Assembly (NCBI GenBank): GCA_019561615.1
Contig: JAHEQA010000004.1
Location: 5,231-69,230, forward strand
Length of the DNA: 64,000 bases
Origin: Methanothermococcus sp. SCGC AD-155-E23
GTDB lineage: Archaea > AGJL01 > Methanococci > Methanococcales > Methanococcaceae
Direction: 5' to 3'
Part shown: piece after piece, positions 43,039-52,840 of the stretch
Layout of the letters: every line of letters begins with the position of its first letter
Position numbering within the stretch: the stretch's first letter is position 1
Notes under the pieces: model-generated
The model's database searches: none
What the model was told of the DNA's origin: nothing
What the model saw: the letters and a program-made list of their open reading frames with translations, nothing else
Made by a program: the position numbers and the translations under genes

Positions 43039-44439
43039 ATGTTTATAAATGGGAAGTGGATACTACGAAAGGATCTAGAGGTTTTCAACCCCTACAACCT
43101 TGAGACCATAGGATACATACCCTCTCTAAGTAGGGAGGAGGTTAGGGAGGCTATCTCCATAGCCCAGGAGTATAAAGATACAATGAAGGAGTTGTCCCCC
43201 TCTAAGCGATACGGTATCCTAATGGATATAGCTAGGGAGATTCAGAGGAGGAAGGAGGAGTTGGCAAGGATTATAACCCTAGATGCAGGGAAGCCTATAA
43301 GGCAGTCTATAATAGAGGTGGATAGATGTATAGGGGTATTTAAACTTGCAGCCTTCTACGCCAAGGAGATGAGGGGGGAGACCATACCTCTAGAGGATGG
43401 GATAATACTGACAAAGAGAGAACCTGTAGGTCTCCTAGGCGCCATAACCCCCTTTAACTTCCCCCTGAATCTGGTGGCACATAAGGTAGCCCCTGCCATT
43501 GCAGTTGGTAACGTTGTAGTGCTTCACCCCTCCCCTAAGGCTCCAATGGCAGCCATTGAACTAACGAAGATTATAGAGAAGGTACTTAAAAAGAGGGAAG
43601 TACCTCTAGGAGTCTTCCACCTCTTAACTGGTAGGGGGGAGATAGTTGGGGATGAGATAGTAAGGAACGAGAATGTAAATATGGTATCCTTCACTGGGAG
43701 TGTGGAGGTTGGGGAGTCTATTACAAGGAACGCTGGATTTAAAAAGATAACGCTGGAGTTGGGAGGTAACAACCCCACCATTGTACTTAAGGACGCCCCT
43801 ATAGATAGGGCTGTTAAGTCTACAGTTAGGGGGAAGTTTCTAAACGCTGGCCAGGTATGTATATCTGTAGGTAAGGTGTTAGTTGAGGAGGAGGTTGCAG
43901 AGAGTTTTATAGAGGGGGTAATTAGGGAGACTAAGAAGTTGAAGGTTGGGGATCCAATGAAGAGGGAGACAGATGTAGGACCCCTTATCACACCTGAAAG
44001 TGCTGAGAGGGTGGAGAATCTTATAAAACAGGCGTTGGAGGAGGGAGGTAAACTTCTCTACGGAGGAAAGAGGGAAGGGAATATAGTCTATCCTACGGTG
44101 ATGGAGGTAGATGCAGACAATATACTCTGTAAGGTAGAGGTATTTGGCCCTGTACTGCCTATAGTTAGGGTGGAGAGTATGGAGGAGGCTGTAGAGATAA
44201 GTAACAACAGCATATACGGGTTACATGCCGGGGTATTTACAAGGGACATAGAGAAGGCCCTTTGGATAGCAGATAAACTGGAGTATGGAGGGGTTATAAT
44301 AAACAACAGTCCAACATTTAGGGTGGACAACATGCCCTTTGGAGGGGTTAAGAGAAGTGGTTTAGGGAGAGAAGGTGTAAAGTACGCCATAGAGGAGATG
44401 AGTGAGATAAAGACTGTTGTAATAAAGTTAGATAGGTGA
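43039..44439 (+). CDS. cofA: Lactaldehyde dehydrogenase of F420 biosynthesis
   Basis: An NAD-dependent aldehyde dehydrogenase (466 residues) that oxidises lactaldehyde to lactate for coenzyme F420 side-chain assembly in methanogens. Catalytic residues are the Glu in KITLELGGNNPTIVLK and the Cys in LNAGQVCISVGKV; TPFNFPLNLVAHKVAPA and SFTGSVEVG are in the NAD fold. Another aldehyde specificity cannot be excluded from sequence alone, though methanococci have only this close ALDH. GGTGAAAC precedes ATG 43039. It ends 4 bases before the next gene. Confidence 0.85.
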   Translation: MFINGKWILRKDLEVFNPYNLETIGYIPSLSREEVREAISIAQEYKDTMKELSPSKRYGILMDIAREIQRRKEELARIITLDAGKPIRQSIIEVDRCIGVFKLAAFYAKEMRGETIPLEDGIILTKREPVGLLGAITPFNFPLNLVAHKVAPAIAVGNVVVLHPSPKAPMAAIELTKIIEKVLKKREVPLGVFHLLTGRGEIVGDEIVRNENVNMVSFTGSVEVGESITRNAGFKKITLELGGNNPTIVLKDAPIDRAVKSTVRGKFLNAGQVCISVGKVLVEEEVAESFIEGVIRETKKLKVGDPMKRETDVGPLITPESAERVENLIKQALEEGGKLLYGGKREGNIVYPTVMEVDADNILCKVEVFGPVLPIVRVESMEEAVEISNNSIYGLHAGVFTRDIEKALWIADKLEYGGVIINNSPTFRVDNMPFGGVKRSGLGREGVKYAIEEMSEIKTVVIKLDR

Positions 44440-44443
44440 AAAT

Positions 44444-46603
44444 ATGAGCTCCAGAAATCTACTTTTAATCTTTATTGTTGGAGTCTCTCTTTTAAGTTGT
44501 CATGCCCTAGATGTAGAGTATAAATGGGCCTCGACAATTCCTGTCAAGTATATACCTCTCTCCTCTATTACAACAGAGGAGGAGTTAAACTACTACCTGA
44601 ACAACAAGGATATAGTTGTCTTCTACATAGACAATGAATTTAATATAAGGAGGGACGAATGGAAGCTCTACAAACTTAACATTACCAGGGTTATTCCAGA
44701 GAGGATCCCTGATTACGGAGAGTACCTCTTCGTAGATCTGGGGAACAGTATAGTACTCTACCCTGAAGGTTTTACAACATCCACTAAAAAGTACGTCTTC
44801 CGTGATGACGATGGAGGATTGATATACTGCCCACCGAAACCTGTAAACAACACCCGCTATGTCCCTAAACATGTCCCCCCAATCTATGTAGAGGTACCAG
44901 GTAGGATTCCTGAATTTGACGGTTATGCTCTAATAGTCAACGGCACCTTTGTCCTCTACCCCAAAAAGTATGTAATTAGAGAGGAAGACGGTTCCTTAGT
45001 TTATCATCCACCTATGAACGCCAGTGGGAACAGAGAGCTTCTAGAGGTTTATGGGTATGTCGTTGAAAGGATTCCAGAGTATTACAACTACACCCTGGTC
45101 TCTACTGAGAGTATTTTTATTCTATACCCCAAGAAGTATATTGTAAGGACTGAAGATGGTACACTTATCTACAACCCACCTGTAGAGGTAAAGGAGGAGG
45201 TACCAGTATATAACATTACTACAAGGGTGATAGATGGAGAGAGAGGTATATTCGAGATCAAACCTAAGAAGATACTTATTACCTCTAACATAGATCCAGA
45301 TAGCAAGGAGATACTGGACTTTGTGGGCTACTACGTCTCCGAGCACAATGGGACCTTTGCCTATATAAATAAGGTACCTCCCAGGTACAGACATACCCTT
45401 GTAACAGCTGTGGCTGTCCAGAGAGCTGTATTGGATGAGAAGGGGGACTATATCATAGAGGTGGCAGGGCGTAAGTTAAAGGTAGACTGGAGGGACGACC
45501 AACTGCTAAATAAGAAGATAAGGCGTCTAAAGGCACTCTCAAAACTACTGAGAATAAATATTACCTATATTTCCACAGGGGATGAACTCCTGGATATCAT
45601 CGAAAATAGTGAGATAGATAGGGAAGAGTTAGAGGAGTTACTTAATACCTACTGGTTTAAAAAGAGGTTGAAGAATATCTACTTCCACACCTATGTAAGT
45701 TCCCTGGATAGAGGATACTACACCAGAGATTTGGATATCCTTTCCATGGGCTACTACCCAAACATATACGTCCACAAGGCACCTGAGACCTTTAAAAATG
45801 ATCCAATAGGTGGTTTCTACCCAGAAACTATATCATATGTAGGAACTGTTAAGATGGGATACTGGGGGAAGGAGTTAAACTCTGAGAACGAGTACTATTA
45901 CCATGTAAAGGATGAACCTGGTGCCGAGGAGGGGATCACATACTGGTACTACCAGGGAAGACCTGTATCTCCAACTATGGACTTTAAGTTAAACGAGGAG
46001 AAGTACAAGTACTTCAATCACTGGTTTGTAAAGAACTACGGTAACACCCTGACTAGAGGAGCAGATGGATTACTACTACCTTCAAGTGATAGGTATCTCC
46101 TAGATGCAGTACTTGGCAGGGACAACAAGGAGATAAATTGGAAGCTAGACATAGAGGGGAAGGTAGAGTACATTGTAATGCCTGGAAAGGGGAAACCTGC
46201 CATAGAGGGAAAAATTACCCTTTTGAAGGTACCTGGGATATTTGAGGACCTATATGGAGTGCCCTATATAAAAGAGTGCTACATTCCTCCAGAGGAGGAG
46301 AGACCTGGAGTATATATAGGGGATATAGTAGGATACAACTACAGTAGGTTGTACTACTGGAAGGATAACTACACCTGGATCTGTTCCTTTAGAGACTACG
46401 CCAGATGGATAAGGAACTACATAGAGAGTGGGATATTTGTAAAGGATGATGGCAGTGTTCAACTAATAACCAGTATCCCTGTAAAGGTAACCATATACAC
46501 AAAAAATGTTACCTATCCTGCAAATGTCTCTGTAGAGGAGTACAGTAAAGATCTAAACAAGGTGGTGCTCTACCTCCCAGGAGGCTCATATCAGGTAAAG
46601 TAA
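44444..46603 (+). CDS. Secreted protein with three N-terminal repeats, unknown
   Basis: A 719-residue exported protein that I do not recognise. A signal peptide (LLLIFIVGVSLLSCHALDVE; the Cys19 could be a lipobox cysteine) is followed by three repeats of about 40 residues at 86-131, 153-190 and 208-246. Each contains R-I-P-(D/E)-(Y/F), a hydrophobic strand ending in (V/I)LYP, then K-K-Y-(V/I), an acidic D-G-(S/T)-L-(I/V)-Y and P-P. The rest is rich in Tyr and Asn-x-Ser/Thr sites, without a C-terminal membrane helix. It may be part of the cell envelope. GGTGAA and its ATG follow directly on cofA, but co-function is not implied. Confidence 0.7.
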   Translation: MSSRNLLLIFIVGVSLLSCHALDVEYKWASTIPVKYIPLSSITTEEELNYYLNNKDIVVFYIDNEFNIRRDEWKLYKLNITRVIPERIPDYGEYLFVDLGNSIVLYPEGFTTSTKKYVFRDDDGGLIYCPPKPVNNTRYVPKHVPPIYVEVPGRIPEFDGYALIVNGTFVLYPKKYVIREEDGSLVYHPPMNASGNRELLEVYGYVVERIPEYYNYTLVSTESIFILYPKKYIVRTEDGTLIYNPPVEVKEEVPVYNITTRVIDGERGIFEIKPKKILITSNIDPDSKEILDFVGYYVSEHNGTFAYINKVPPRYRHTLVTAVAVQRAVLDEKGDYIIEVAGRKLKVDWRDDQLLNKKIRRLKALSKLLRINITYISTGDELLDIIENSEIDREELEELLNTYWFKKRLKNIYFHTYVSSLDRGYYTRDLDILSMGYYPNIYVHKAPETFKNDPIGGFYPETISYVGTVKMGYWGKELNSENEYYYHVKDEPGAEEGITYWYYQGRPVSPTMDFKLNEEKYKYFNHWFVKNYGNTLTRGADGLLLPSSDRYLLDAVLGRDNKEINWKLDIEGKVEYIVMPGKGKPAIEGKITLLKVPGIFEDLYGVPYIKECYIPPEEERPGVYIGDIVGYNYSRLYYWKDNYTWICSFRDYARWIRNYIESGIFVKDDGSVQLITSIPVKVTIYTKNVTYPANVSVEEYSKDLNKVVLYLPGGSYQVK

Positions 46604-46681
46604 TTTTTATCTTTTTTTAAAATTTTTAAATAATAATTTAATAGTTATTTTTAAAGTCTTTATACAGTATCCGGTGATAAC

Positions 46682-47704
46682 ATGGATGTATGGATAGATT
46701 TTACAAATTCACCCCATGTTCACTATTTTTCCCAACTTATAAAGAGGTTTGAGAGGGAGGGAATAGAATACCTTATAACTTACAGGAGATTTAAAAACCT
46801 TGAATCTATTGTTAAACTCTACAACTATAACTCACCCCCTGTACTTGTAGGAGCCCATGGAGAGAGTTTAGAGGAGAAACTTCTAAACTCTGCAGATAGG
46901 ATTATCAAGTTGACAAAGATGATAATGAAGGACAAACCTCAGGTGGCTATTGCAAAACACTCAGTTGAACTTCCAAGGGTGGCCTTTGGTTTAAATATCC
47001 CCTCTATATTTGTGGTGGACAACGAGTATGCAGAGGCCCAGAATAGATTGACCTTACCTATAGTAGATGAGGTCATCTCCCCCCAAGGTACTAACAGGGA
47101 TCTTTTAAGGAGACAGGGGGGTAGAGATTTCTTAACCTTCGAGGGTACCTGTGAGGTGGCACATATAAACTCCAGGTTTAACAACGTACTACCTTTAGAT
47201 AGGGAGATAGTGGAAAGAATAGGGTTAAGTAGGGATCTTCCCCTTATAGTTATGAGGCCCTGTCCAAACTCCTCCTACTGCAACGGTAAGAAGGACATAC
47301 TACCCTTTATCATTAAAGAGTTAAGGAGGATCATGGACTGCAATATCGTGGTATTTCCAAGGAGTAAGAAACAGAGGAGGATGTATTCCCTTCTAGGAGT
47401 TACCATACCTGAGGTCGTAGATACCATATCCCTACTCTACTACGCCGATGCCATGGTGGGAGCAGGAGGTACTATGAATAGGGAGGCTGCAGTTATAGGG
47501 GTACCAACTGTATCCTGTTATCCTGGATGTATCCTCGGTGTAGACAACTACCTGATAGAGAGAGGTAGGATGGTACATCTAGTATCTGTGAAGGAGATTG
47601 TAAGCTACATAGAGGAGAACGTTGGGAAGAGGAGTAACAGTATCCATCTGGAGGATCCTACAGATCTCATGTTTGAAAGGGTATGTGAATACCTGAAGAG
47701 GTAG
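46682..47704 (+). CDS. DUF354 family glycosyltransferase-like protein
   Basis: A 340-residue protein of the archaeal DUF354 family with a GT-B-like fold related to UDP-sugar enzymes. N-terminal VWIDFTNSPHVHYFSQLIKR is the family signature; later GTNRDLLRRQGG, MRPCPNSSYCNGKKD and VGAGGTMNREAAVIGVPTVS, the last typical of the nucleotide-sugar binding half of GT-B folds. No substrate is known. The promoter lies in the 78-base AT-rich gap before it (TTTATACA near 46659). The following UPF0280 gene starts 6 bases later. Confidence 0.8.
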   Translation: MDVWIDFTNSPHVHYFSQLIKRFEREGIEYLITYRRFKNLESIVKLYNYNSPPVLVGAHGESLEEKLLNSADRIIKLTKMIMKDKPQVAIAKHSVELPRVAFGLNIPSIFVVDNEYAEAQNRLTLPIVDEVISPQGTNRDLLRRQGGRDFLTFEGTCEVAHINSRFNNVLPLDREIVERIGLSRDLPLIVMRPCPNSSYCNGKKDILPFIIKELRRIMDCNIVVFPRSKKQRRMYSLLGVTIPEVVDTISLLYYADAMVGAGGTMNREAAVIGVPTVSCYPGCILGVDNYLIERGRMVHLVSVKEIVSYIEENVGKRSNSIHLEDPTDLMFERVCEYLKR

Positions 47705-47710
47705 GAAAGT

Positions 47711-48442
47711 ATGATGTCAAAAAAAATTTCCATTAGAGAGTCCAACATCCTTATAAAGACTGAGAATAGGGTATACATAGAGATAGCCAGGAGTATACTT
47801 CTTCGGGAGAGGTTAATCCTCGAGCACTATATAAGGAGACATCCAGAGTTTTTAACAAGTTACGAACCCCTGGAGGTTGAGGAGGACGCTCCAAGGGTTG
47901 TTAAACTTATGGCGAGATCTGGGTGGAATGCTGACGTTGGTCCTATGGCGGCAGTTGCAGGATCTATCAGTCAGATAATTGTAGAGGAGGTCTCCAAATA
48001 CGGATGTAGAAATATTATCTCCAACAACGGGGGAGATATAGCACTAAGGTCAGAGGGGGATGTTGTTGTTGGATTATACGCTGGTAATTCACCACTCTCT
48101 GATGAGATTGGGTTTAAAATAGATGGAGAGACTGAGGGTTACGGTGTATGTACCTCCTCTGGAACTGTTGGTCACTCTGTAAGTTTTGGAAACGCCGATG
48201 CTGTAGTGGTCTTTGCAGAGGAGAGTAGTATTGCAGATGGAGCTGCCACCAGTATAGGGAACTTTGCAGTTGGTTCTCCAGAGGAGGCTATAAACAAGTG
48301 CCTTGAAAGGGCAGAGTGCATAGAAGGTATTGATGGAGTCTTTGTTGTTGTTGGAGAGTATGCAGGTAAGGTAGGGAGGATCCCCAAGTTAGTTAAAACA
48401 GATAAAAAAGTTACATATGGAGAACTCTTTGAGATGATTTAA
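47711..48442 (+). CDS. UPF0280 family, ApbE-like protein
   Basis: A 243-residue protein of UPF0280. Its fold resembles ApbE FMN-transferases: note GPMAAVAGSISQIIVEEVSK, NNGGDIALRS and CTSSGTVGHSVSFGNADAVV. Known ApbE enzymes attach FMN to proteins; activity of this family is not shown. The ATG at 47711 is followed by a second ATG. Downstream the gene faces rps19 convergently across 16 bases. Confidence 0.8.
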   Translation: MMSKKISIRESNILIKTENRVYIEIARSILLRERLILEHYIRRHPEFLTSYEPLEVEEDAPRVVKLMARSGWNADVGPMAAVAGSISQIIVEEVSKYGCRNIISNNGGDIALRSEGDVVVGLYAGNSPLSDEIGFKIDGETEGYGVCTSSGTVGHSVSFGNADAVVVFAEESSIADGAATSIGNFAVGSPEEAINKCLERAECIEGIDGVFVVVGEYAGKVGRIPKLVKTDKKVTYGELFEMI

Positions 48443-48458
48443 AAAAGTAAAAAAGAGA

Positions 48459-48935
48459 TTATTTAATTGGTACGAACATGGATCCTCTAGTTGCCCCTAC
48501 TCCTGGAGCACCATGTTTAACGATCTGTCTAGTTAGGGCAAACTCTCCCAAGTATCTCCCAATAGCCTCCTCCACTATCTTTACCTCTTTAAACTCCTTC
48601 CCGTTATGTATTCCAATGGTTAGTCCCACCATCTCAGGTATGATTATGAAGTCCCTACAGTGGGTTCTTATTACCTTAGGCTCCTTACCTCTGTTCAACA
48701 ACCTCCTGGCTCTTCTAATCTTCTTCAACAACTTTCTATGCTTTGGGTTGATACCCCTTGCCAAACTTCTCAGTAAACTTCTCCTCTGTCTTGCCGGAAG
48801 AAGTTCTGCAAATTTTTTTAATGGCATCTTCTGAAGCTCCTCTAAAGTATAACCTCTGTATCTAAACTCCCCTCTTCTCCTAAGAGTTTCCTCCTTTTTT
48901 TTTCTAGCCCTTCTTCCTCCAGCCTTTTTAGCCAT
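48459..48935 (-). CDS. rps19: Ribosomal protein uS19
   Basis: A small-subunit head protein, 158 residues with an archaeal N-terminal extension ([20 protein letters not shown]). The core has [40 protein letters not shown] and [20 protein letters not shown]. Last gene of the detached rpl3-rps19 operon; its natural neighbour rpl22 lies 11 kb to the left. Confidence 0.96.
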   Translation of the reverse strand: MAKKAGGRRARKKKEETLRRRGEFRYRGYTLEELQKMPLKKFAELLPARQRRSLLRSLARGINPKHRKLLKKIRRARRLLNRGKEPKVIRTHCRDFIIIPEMVGLTIGIHNGKEFKEVKIVEEAIGRYLGEFALTRQIVKHGAPGVGATRGSMFVPIK

Positions 48936-48956
48936 TTTTTCACCTTTTATATTTCT

Positions 48957-49682
48957 TTACTTCCTTCTTCCTGTCCTTCTAGCAGCGATATGTCCAACCT
49001 TTCTTCCTGGAGGTGCATTTCTTGCAGTTGTAGTAGGTCTACCTACGTGCTGGTGTCTACCTCCACCGTAGGGGTGGTCTACAGCGTTCATTGCCACCCC
49101 TCTTACCCTTGGCCATACTACAGCCTTAGCCTTCATGGCGTGGTACTTCTTACCAGCCTTTGTAAAGGGCTTCTCCTTTCTACCTCCCCCTGCAACAACA
49201 CCTATTGTAGCTCTACACATTGGATGTAGTGGCTTTATCTGACCAGAAGGAAGTTTTACCATGGTTTTTTCACTGTCGTGGGCTATTATATAGGCGTAAC
49301 TTCCTCCAGATCTAACTAACTTACCACCGTCCCCAGGTATGGTCTCTATGTTGTATACAGGGATACCCTCAGGTATATGACCTATTGGCAGTACATTTCC
49401 AGGTTTTATCTCTGCCTTTACCCCACACTCTATCCTATCGTTAACCTTCATACCCTCAGGAACTAGCATCAACTTCTCTTCACCGTTTTCAAACTTTACA
49501 GTGGCCACAGGGGCACTTCTTCCAGGGTCATGGAGTATGTCGGTTATCACTCCAACGATCTTATCATTCTTTTCTAAATCGTCAAACTTTCTATACTTAA
49601 CTCTACCTCTCCTCTTGTGGGTAGGTGAGGTATACTTTGGAGTACCTCTACCTCTATTCTGAGATATTAACCTCTTTCCCAT
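48957..49682 (-). CDS. rpl2: Ribosomal protein uL2
   Basis: A core large-subunit protein, 241 residues. N-terminal GKRLISQNRGRGTPKYTSPT, the RNA-binding RPHGGG-like element here as NAVDHPYGGGRHQHVGRPTT and the C-terminal PPGRKVGHIAARRTGRRK are typical. It lies between rpl23 and rps19. Confidence 0.97.
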   Translation of the reverse strand: MGKRLISQNRGRGTPKYTSPTHKRRGRVKYRKFDDLEKNDKIVGVITDILHDPGRSAPVATVKFENGEEKLMLVPEGMKVNDRIECGVKAEIKPGNVLPIGHIPEGIPVYNIETIPGDGGKLVRSGGSYAYIIAHDSEKTMVKLPSGQIKPLHPMCRATIGVVAGGGRKEKPFTKAGKKYHAMKAKAVVWPRVRGVAMNAVDHPYGGGRHQHVGRPTTTARNAPPGRKVGHIAARRTGRRK

Positions 49683-49703
49683 ACTATCACCCTAAAAAAT
49701 TAA

Positions 49704-49964
49704 TTAGTAGATACCTAGGTTAGCTGCAATCTCTCCGGCGTCGTATCCCTCCTTCAATTTAACATAGGCCTTTTTTCTCCCATCAGGTGTAATAAGTACA
49801 TTCACCTTACTTACCTCCACGTTAAAGAGCTCCTCAACAGCCCTCTTAATATCCCTCTTAGTAGCCCTCCTATCTACGTAGAATACCAACTTGTTCTCCT
49901 CCTCGATAAGTCTCATAGCCTTTTCACTTACTACAGGCATCTTGATAACGTCGAAGACATCCAT
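49704..49964 (-). CDS. rpl23: Ribosomal protein uL23
   Basis: A large-subunit protein at the tunnel exit and SRP docking site, 86 residues. Pattern: [20 protein letters not shown] and [20 protein letters not shown], ending [18 protein letters not shown]. It lies between rpl4 and rpl2. Confidence 0.96.
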   Translation of the reverse strand: MDVFDVIKMPVVSEKAMRLIEEENKLVFYVDRRATKRDIKRAVEELFNVEVSKVNVLITPDGRKKAYVKLKEGYDAGEIAANLGIY

Positions 49965-49973
49965 AAGACCACC

Positions 49974-50735
49974 TCAGTGGAACCTCTCCCTTAACTTCTC
50001 TATAGCCCCTTCAGTCCAAAGTGTTAACCTTCCAGCATCTCCTCCAGGTGCTATATGGAGTATTCCTAAACTATCTGCAGTGATTACATCTACACCTGGT
50101 AGATTTCTACAGCCTTTTATAACATCGCAGAGATCACTTACAACTACCAACACACTCTTAGGTTTCCTGTACCTTCTCCCTCTCATCTTACCCTTTCCAG
50201 CCCTGATCTTGATACCCTCCTTAGCCCTCTCAACGTCTTTATCTAGACCTAGACTTTTAAATACCTCAAATACCTCCTTGGTCTTTGAGAGACTTTCAAA
50301 CTCATTCTCTACAACTAGTGGAAGGGAGGGTACGTCATCTATAATATGTCCTCTACTTCTTACCAACTCAGGATTTGCAGAGGCTGCTATGGCACTCATT
50401 AACGCCTTAATCCTCTCCCTCTTATTTATCCTCTCATGGAGTATCTTCTCTACCTTAGGGGGGTGGCACCTCCTACCTCCCACAGCCTGGGGTACAAAGG
50501 CAGCCCTACCCTCCCTAGTCCTTCTCACCCTTGCCATTCCATGCCCCTTACCTATGGACTTTGCAGAGGTCCTTTTACCAGCCATAGGATCTACTCCCTT
50601 TGGTTGCAGCCTTGCAGTAAAGGCTGAGAGAAAGGCCCTCCTTATTAAGTCAGGTCTGTACTCTGTCTCAAATATCCCAGGTAACTCTATCTCCCCCTTC
50701 TCAGAGCCATCTAGTCCATATACCTTAGCTATCAT
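49974..50735 (-). CDS. rpl4: Ribosomal protein uL4
   Basis: A large-subunit tunnel protein, 253 residues. Pattern: [20 protein letters not shown], the loop [20 protein letters not shown] and [20 protein letters not shown]. It follows rpl3 with a 24-base gap and is followed by rpl23 after 9 bases. Confidence 0.96.
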   Translation of the reverse strand: MIAKVYGLDGSEKGEIELPGIFETEYRPDLIRRAFLSAFTARLQPKGVDPMAGKRTSAKSIGKGHGMARVRRTREGRAAFVPQAVGGRRCHPPKVEKILHERINKRERIKALMSAIAASANPELVRSRGHIIDDVPSLPLVVENEFESLSKTKEVFEVFKSLGLDKDVERAKEGIKIRAGKGKMRGRRYRKPKSVLVVVSDLCDVIKGCRNLPGVDVITADSLGILHIAPGGDAGRLTLWTEGAIEKLRERFH

Positions 50736-50759
50736 TTTAACACCCTAAAAAATTATTAT

Positions 50760-51761
50760 TTAGACACCCTGTTTAGATTCCCTACTTAGGTAGGTTATCT
50801 CAGGTAATCCAAACTTATCCTCTGGGCTCCTTATGGCACTTCTCAGTACTACCAGTCTCTTTGGAGGTCCCTGAACTGAACCTTGGAGGATTACATACTT
50901 GTTTTTAATAACTCCGTAGTGTAAGAATCCTCCCTTAGGAGTTACCTCCTCTCCGTTATCTCCAATCTTCAATATCCTCTTGTTGTACTCTGTCCTTTGA
51001 TGGTACCCCATCTGTCCAGCCATGGGTACAGTCCACATAACCCTCTTGGGAGTCCATGGTCCTATGGAACCTACGTGCCTACCTACCCCCTGTCTCTGGT
51101 GCTTTCCAAACTGTATCTTTACACCCCATCTCTTAACAGGTCCCTGGAAACCTTTACCCTTTGTAACTGCAATTGTATCTACAAATTCACCCTCTGAGAA
51201 TACATCCCTTATAGAGATAGATTTTCCTAGGATCTCCTTGGCGTAGGAGAGTCTCTCGTTGAGGTTTTTACCACCGATTCTTATCTCCAGTATCTCAGGC
51301 TTCTTCTTTGGAAGACATGTATTTTTGGGGTTTGTATGTACTATGGCCCTTACATCCTCTATCTTGTCCACAAGTTTGTCCAACTTATCCACATCGCACT
51401 CCCTGTTCTTTGGAAGGGTTATCTTTCTAGCTAACTCCTTATCCAGGTTATCAGCCCATACCTCAGTTAAGGTCTTTAAACCCCTTGTAGTTTTCTCGTA
51501 AACCCTAATCCCTGCAACGTTAATATCTGGAGCCTCCAAGATAGTTACAGGTGTGAATACCTCCTGTCCAGCATTTGGACTATTGGGGTTGTTCTCCTTA
51601 ATGAGGGCATGTGTAGTACCTGCCTTGTAGACAGGGAAGGCCTGGAGCCTTACCCTCTCCTCATCTGGCCAGGATCTTATCTTTGGGACTGGTCTCTTAG
51701 CCCTCTTCCTAGGACTAAATGCTAGAGACCCTCTACGAGGTCTATTTCTATTCATACCCAT
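50760..51761 (-). CDS. rpl3: Ribosomal protein uL3
   Basis: A large-subunit protein near the peptidyl-transferase centre, 333 residues. Pattern: [29 protein letters not shown]-like [20 protein letters not shown] and [23 protein letters not shown] 51761 has GGAGGT seven bases upstream; an in-frame upstream extension is not supported. First gene of the operon, with a leader of about 90 bases. Confidence 0.96.
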   Translation of the reverse strand: MGMNRNRPRRGSLAFSPRKRAKRPVPKIRSWPDEERVRLQAFPVYKAGTTHALIKENNPNSPNAGQEVFTPVTILEAPDINVAGIRVYEKTTRGLKTLTEVWADNLDKELARKITLPKNRECDVDKLDKLVDKIEDVRAIVHTNPKNTCLPKKKPEILEIRIGGKNLNERLSYAKEILGKSISIRDVFSEGEFVDTIAVTKGKGFQGPVKRWGVKIQFGKHQRQGVGRHVGSIGPWTPKRVMWTVPMAGQMGYHQRTEYNKRILKIGDNGEEVTPKGGFLHYGVIKNKYVILQGSVQGPPKRLVVLRSAIRSPEDKFGLPEITYLSRESKQGV

Positions 51762-51770
51762 AGGTATAAC

Positions 51771-51885
51771 CTCCAAAAATTGTTGATAAATTAATAAAAA
51801 ATTGTCAACAGGTGTTTTTAGAGGTTGCAAAAAAGACGGTGGTGATATCTTTAATGTTTAGGGAATTTTGTTCTATATAAATTTA
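51771..51885 (-). promoter_or_regulatory. Promoter and leader of the rpl3 operon
   Basis: On the minus strand a TATA element (TTTATATA, about 51873-51881) precedes a likely leader of 85-95 bases. The leader holds a potential hairpin TGTTGA...TCAACA around 51779-51811 with an AT-rich loop, close to the ribosome binding site GGAGGT. A regulatory role, for example by a ribosomal protein, is only a possibility. Confidence 0.35.
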
Positions 51886-51961
51886 ACCCATAAAATATTA
51901 ATAGCCTCTGACACCCATAAGAATAGATTTAAGTGTGGTATATAAAACTTTTGGTGAGATA

Positions 51962-52555
51962 ATGGAAAAAATAGACCTAATGGAGTACTTTGAAAAAAAG
52001 GACAGTACCAGGGAGGAGATACTTAAGATCTACAGGGAGATAGTGAGGGACTGTGCCATGAATATCCGCCATGTCCAAAAGATGAAGAGGGATGAGATAT
52101 CCTTTGAGGTGGTGGATAAACTTAGAAAGCTGGAGGAGTTGACAAGTGAGTACTACGACTTTGGGAAGTATCTAAACCTACCTCAGCAGGAGTACGTGGA
52201 GTTCCAGGTGTTCTACAATATAGTATTTGAGAACAGATACCTGGAGTACCACGAATTGGAGGTAGAGGTTAAACCTGAGAATTACATCCTAGGGATCTGT
52301 GATGTAGTGGGGGAGTTGAGAAGGATGGTGTTGGAGTCTATAAAAAATGACGACATTGAGAGTGCCGAGAGATACTACAGGTTCATGGAGAAGATATACG
52401 ACGAGGTGATAAAGTACGACTACTACTATGTAATTGAGGGTCTAAGAAAGAAACAGGATATGTGTAGGGGTATCCTGGAAAGGACCTATGGAGACCTAGT
52501 TACCTTCGTGGAGAATTTGAAGTTGAGGAGGGAACTGGAGAAGGTGAGGAGTTAA
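51962..52555 (+). CDS. Archaeal translin homologue
   Basis: A 197-residue all-helical protein of the translin family, whose eukaryotic members bind single-stranded nucleic acid and form RNase complexes with TRAX. The conserved C-terminal region shows ICDVVGELRRMVLESIKNDD and GLRKKQDMCRGILERTYGDL. The N-terminal half is acidic and helical. ATG 51962 follows GGTGAGAT; an upstream in-frame GTG at 51935 lacks a ribosome binding site. The archaeal function is unknown. Confidence 0.8.
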   Translation: MEKIDLMEYFEKKDSTREEILKIYREIVRDCAMNIRHVQKMKRDEISFEVVDKLRKLEELTSEYYDFGKYLNLPQQEYVEFQVFYNIVFENRYLEYHELEVEVKPENYILGICDVVGELRRMVLESIKNDDIESAERYYRFMEKIYDEVIKYDYYYVIEGLRKKQDMCRGILERTYGDLVTFVENLKLRRELEKVRS

Positions 52556-52613
52556 TATTTTTTTATTGTAATGATACATTTAAATGAATGGATATAAAAG
52601 ATAATAAAAAATA

Positions 52614-52691
52614 TGGTAGGGCAGCGGGGATTTGAACCCCGGACCACTCGGTTATCAGCCGAGCACTCTAACCAGGCTGAGCTACTGCCCT
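52614..52691 (-). tRNA. tRNA-Ile (GAT anticodon)
   Basis: Read on the minus strand: acceptor AGGGCAG with CTGCCCT, discriminator A and an encoded CCA end. The anticodon arm is CTCGG-CTGATAA-CCGAG with GAT, and the T arm is CCGGGGTTCAAATCCCCG. No intron is present. It stands alone between the translin gene and hemA. Confidence 0.95.
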
Positions 52692-52840
52692 ACATCCACT
52701 GGAACTGTGCATGATTTAATAAGTAGAAGTAGTATATAAACTTTTTTATAATTGGTTAATTTAAATATTCAAAATTATCGAAATATAGCTTTTTATTAAG
52801 ATTGGGGTTATCATTTTATTAAAAAGGTAGCGGTGTAAGG

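Noticed and set aside
44444-46603. A tandem DNA repeat or CRISPR-like array in the secreted-protein gene
   Set aside because: The repeats are at the protein level only and the DNA is diverged; no CRISPR array was seen anywhere in the window.
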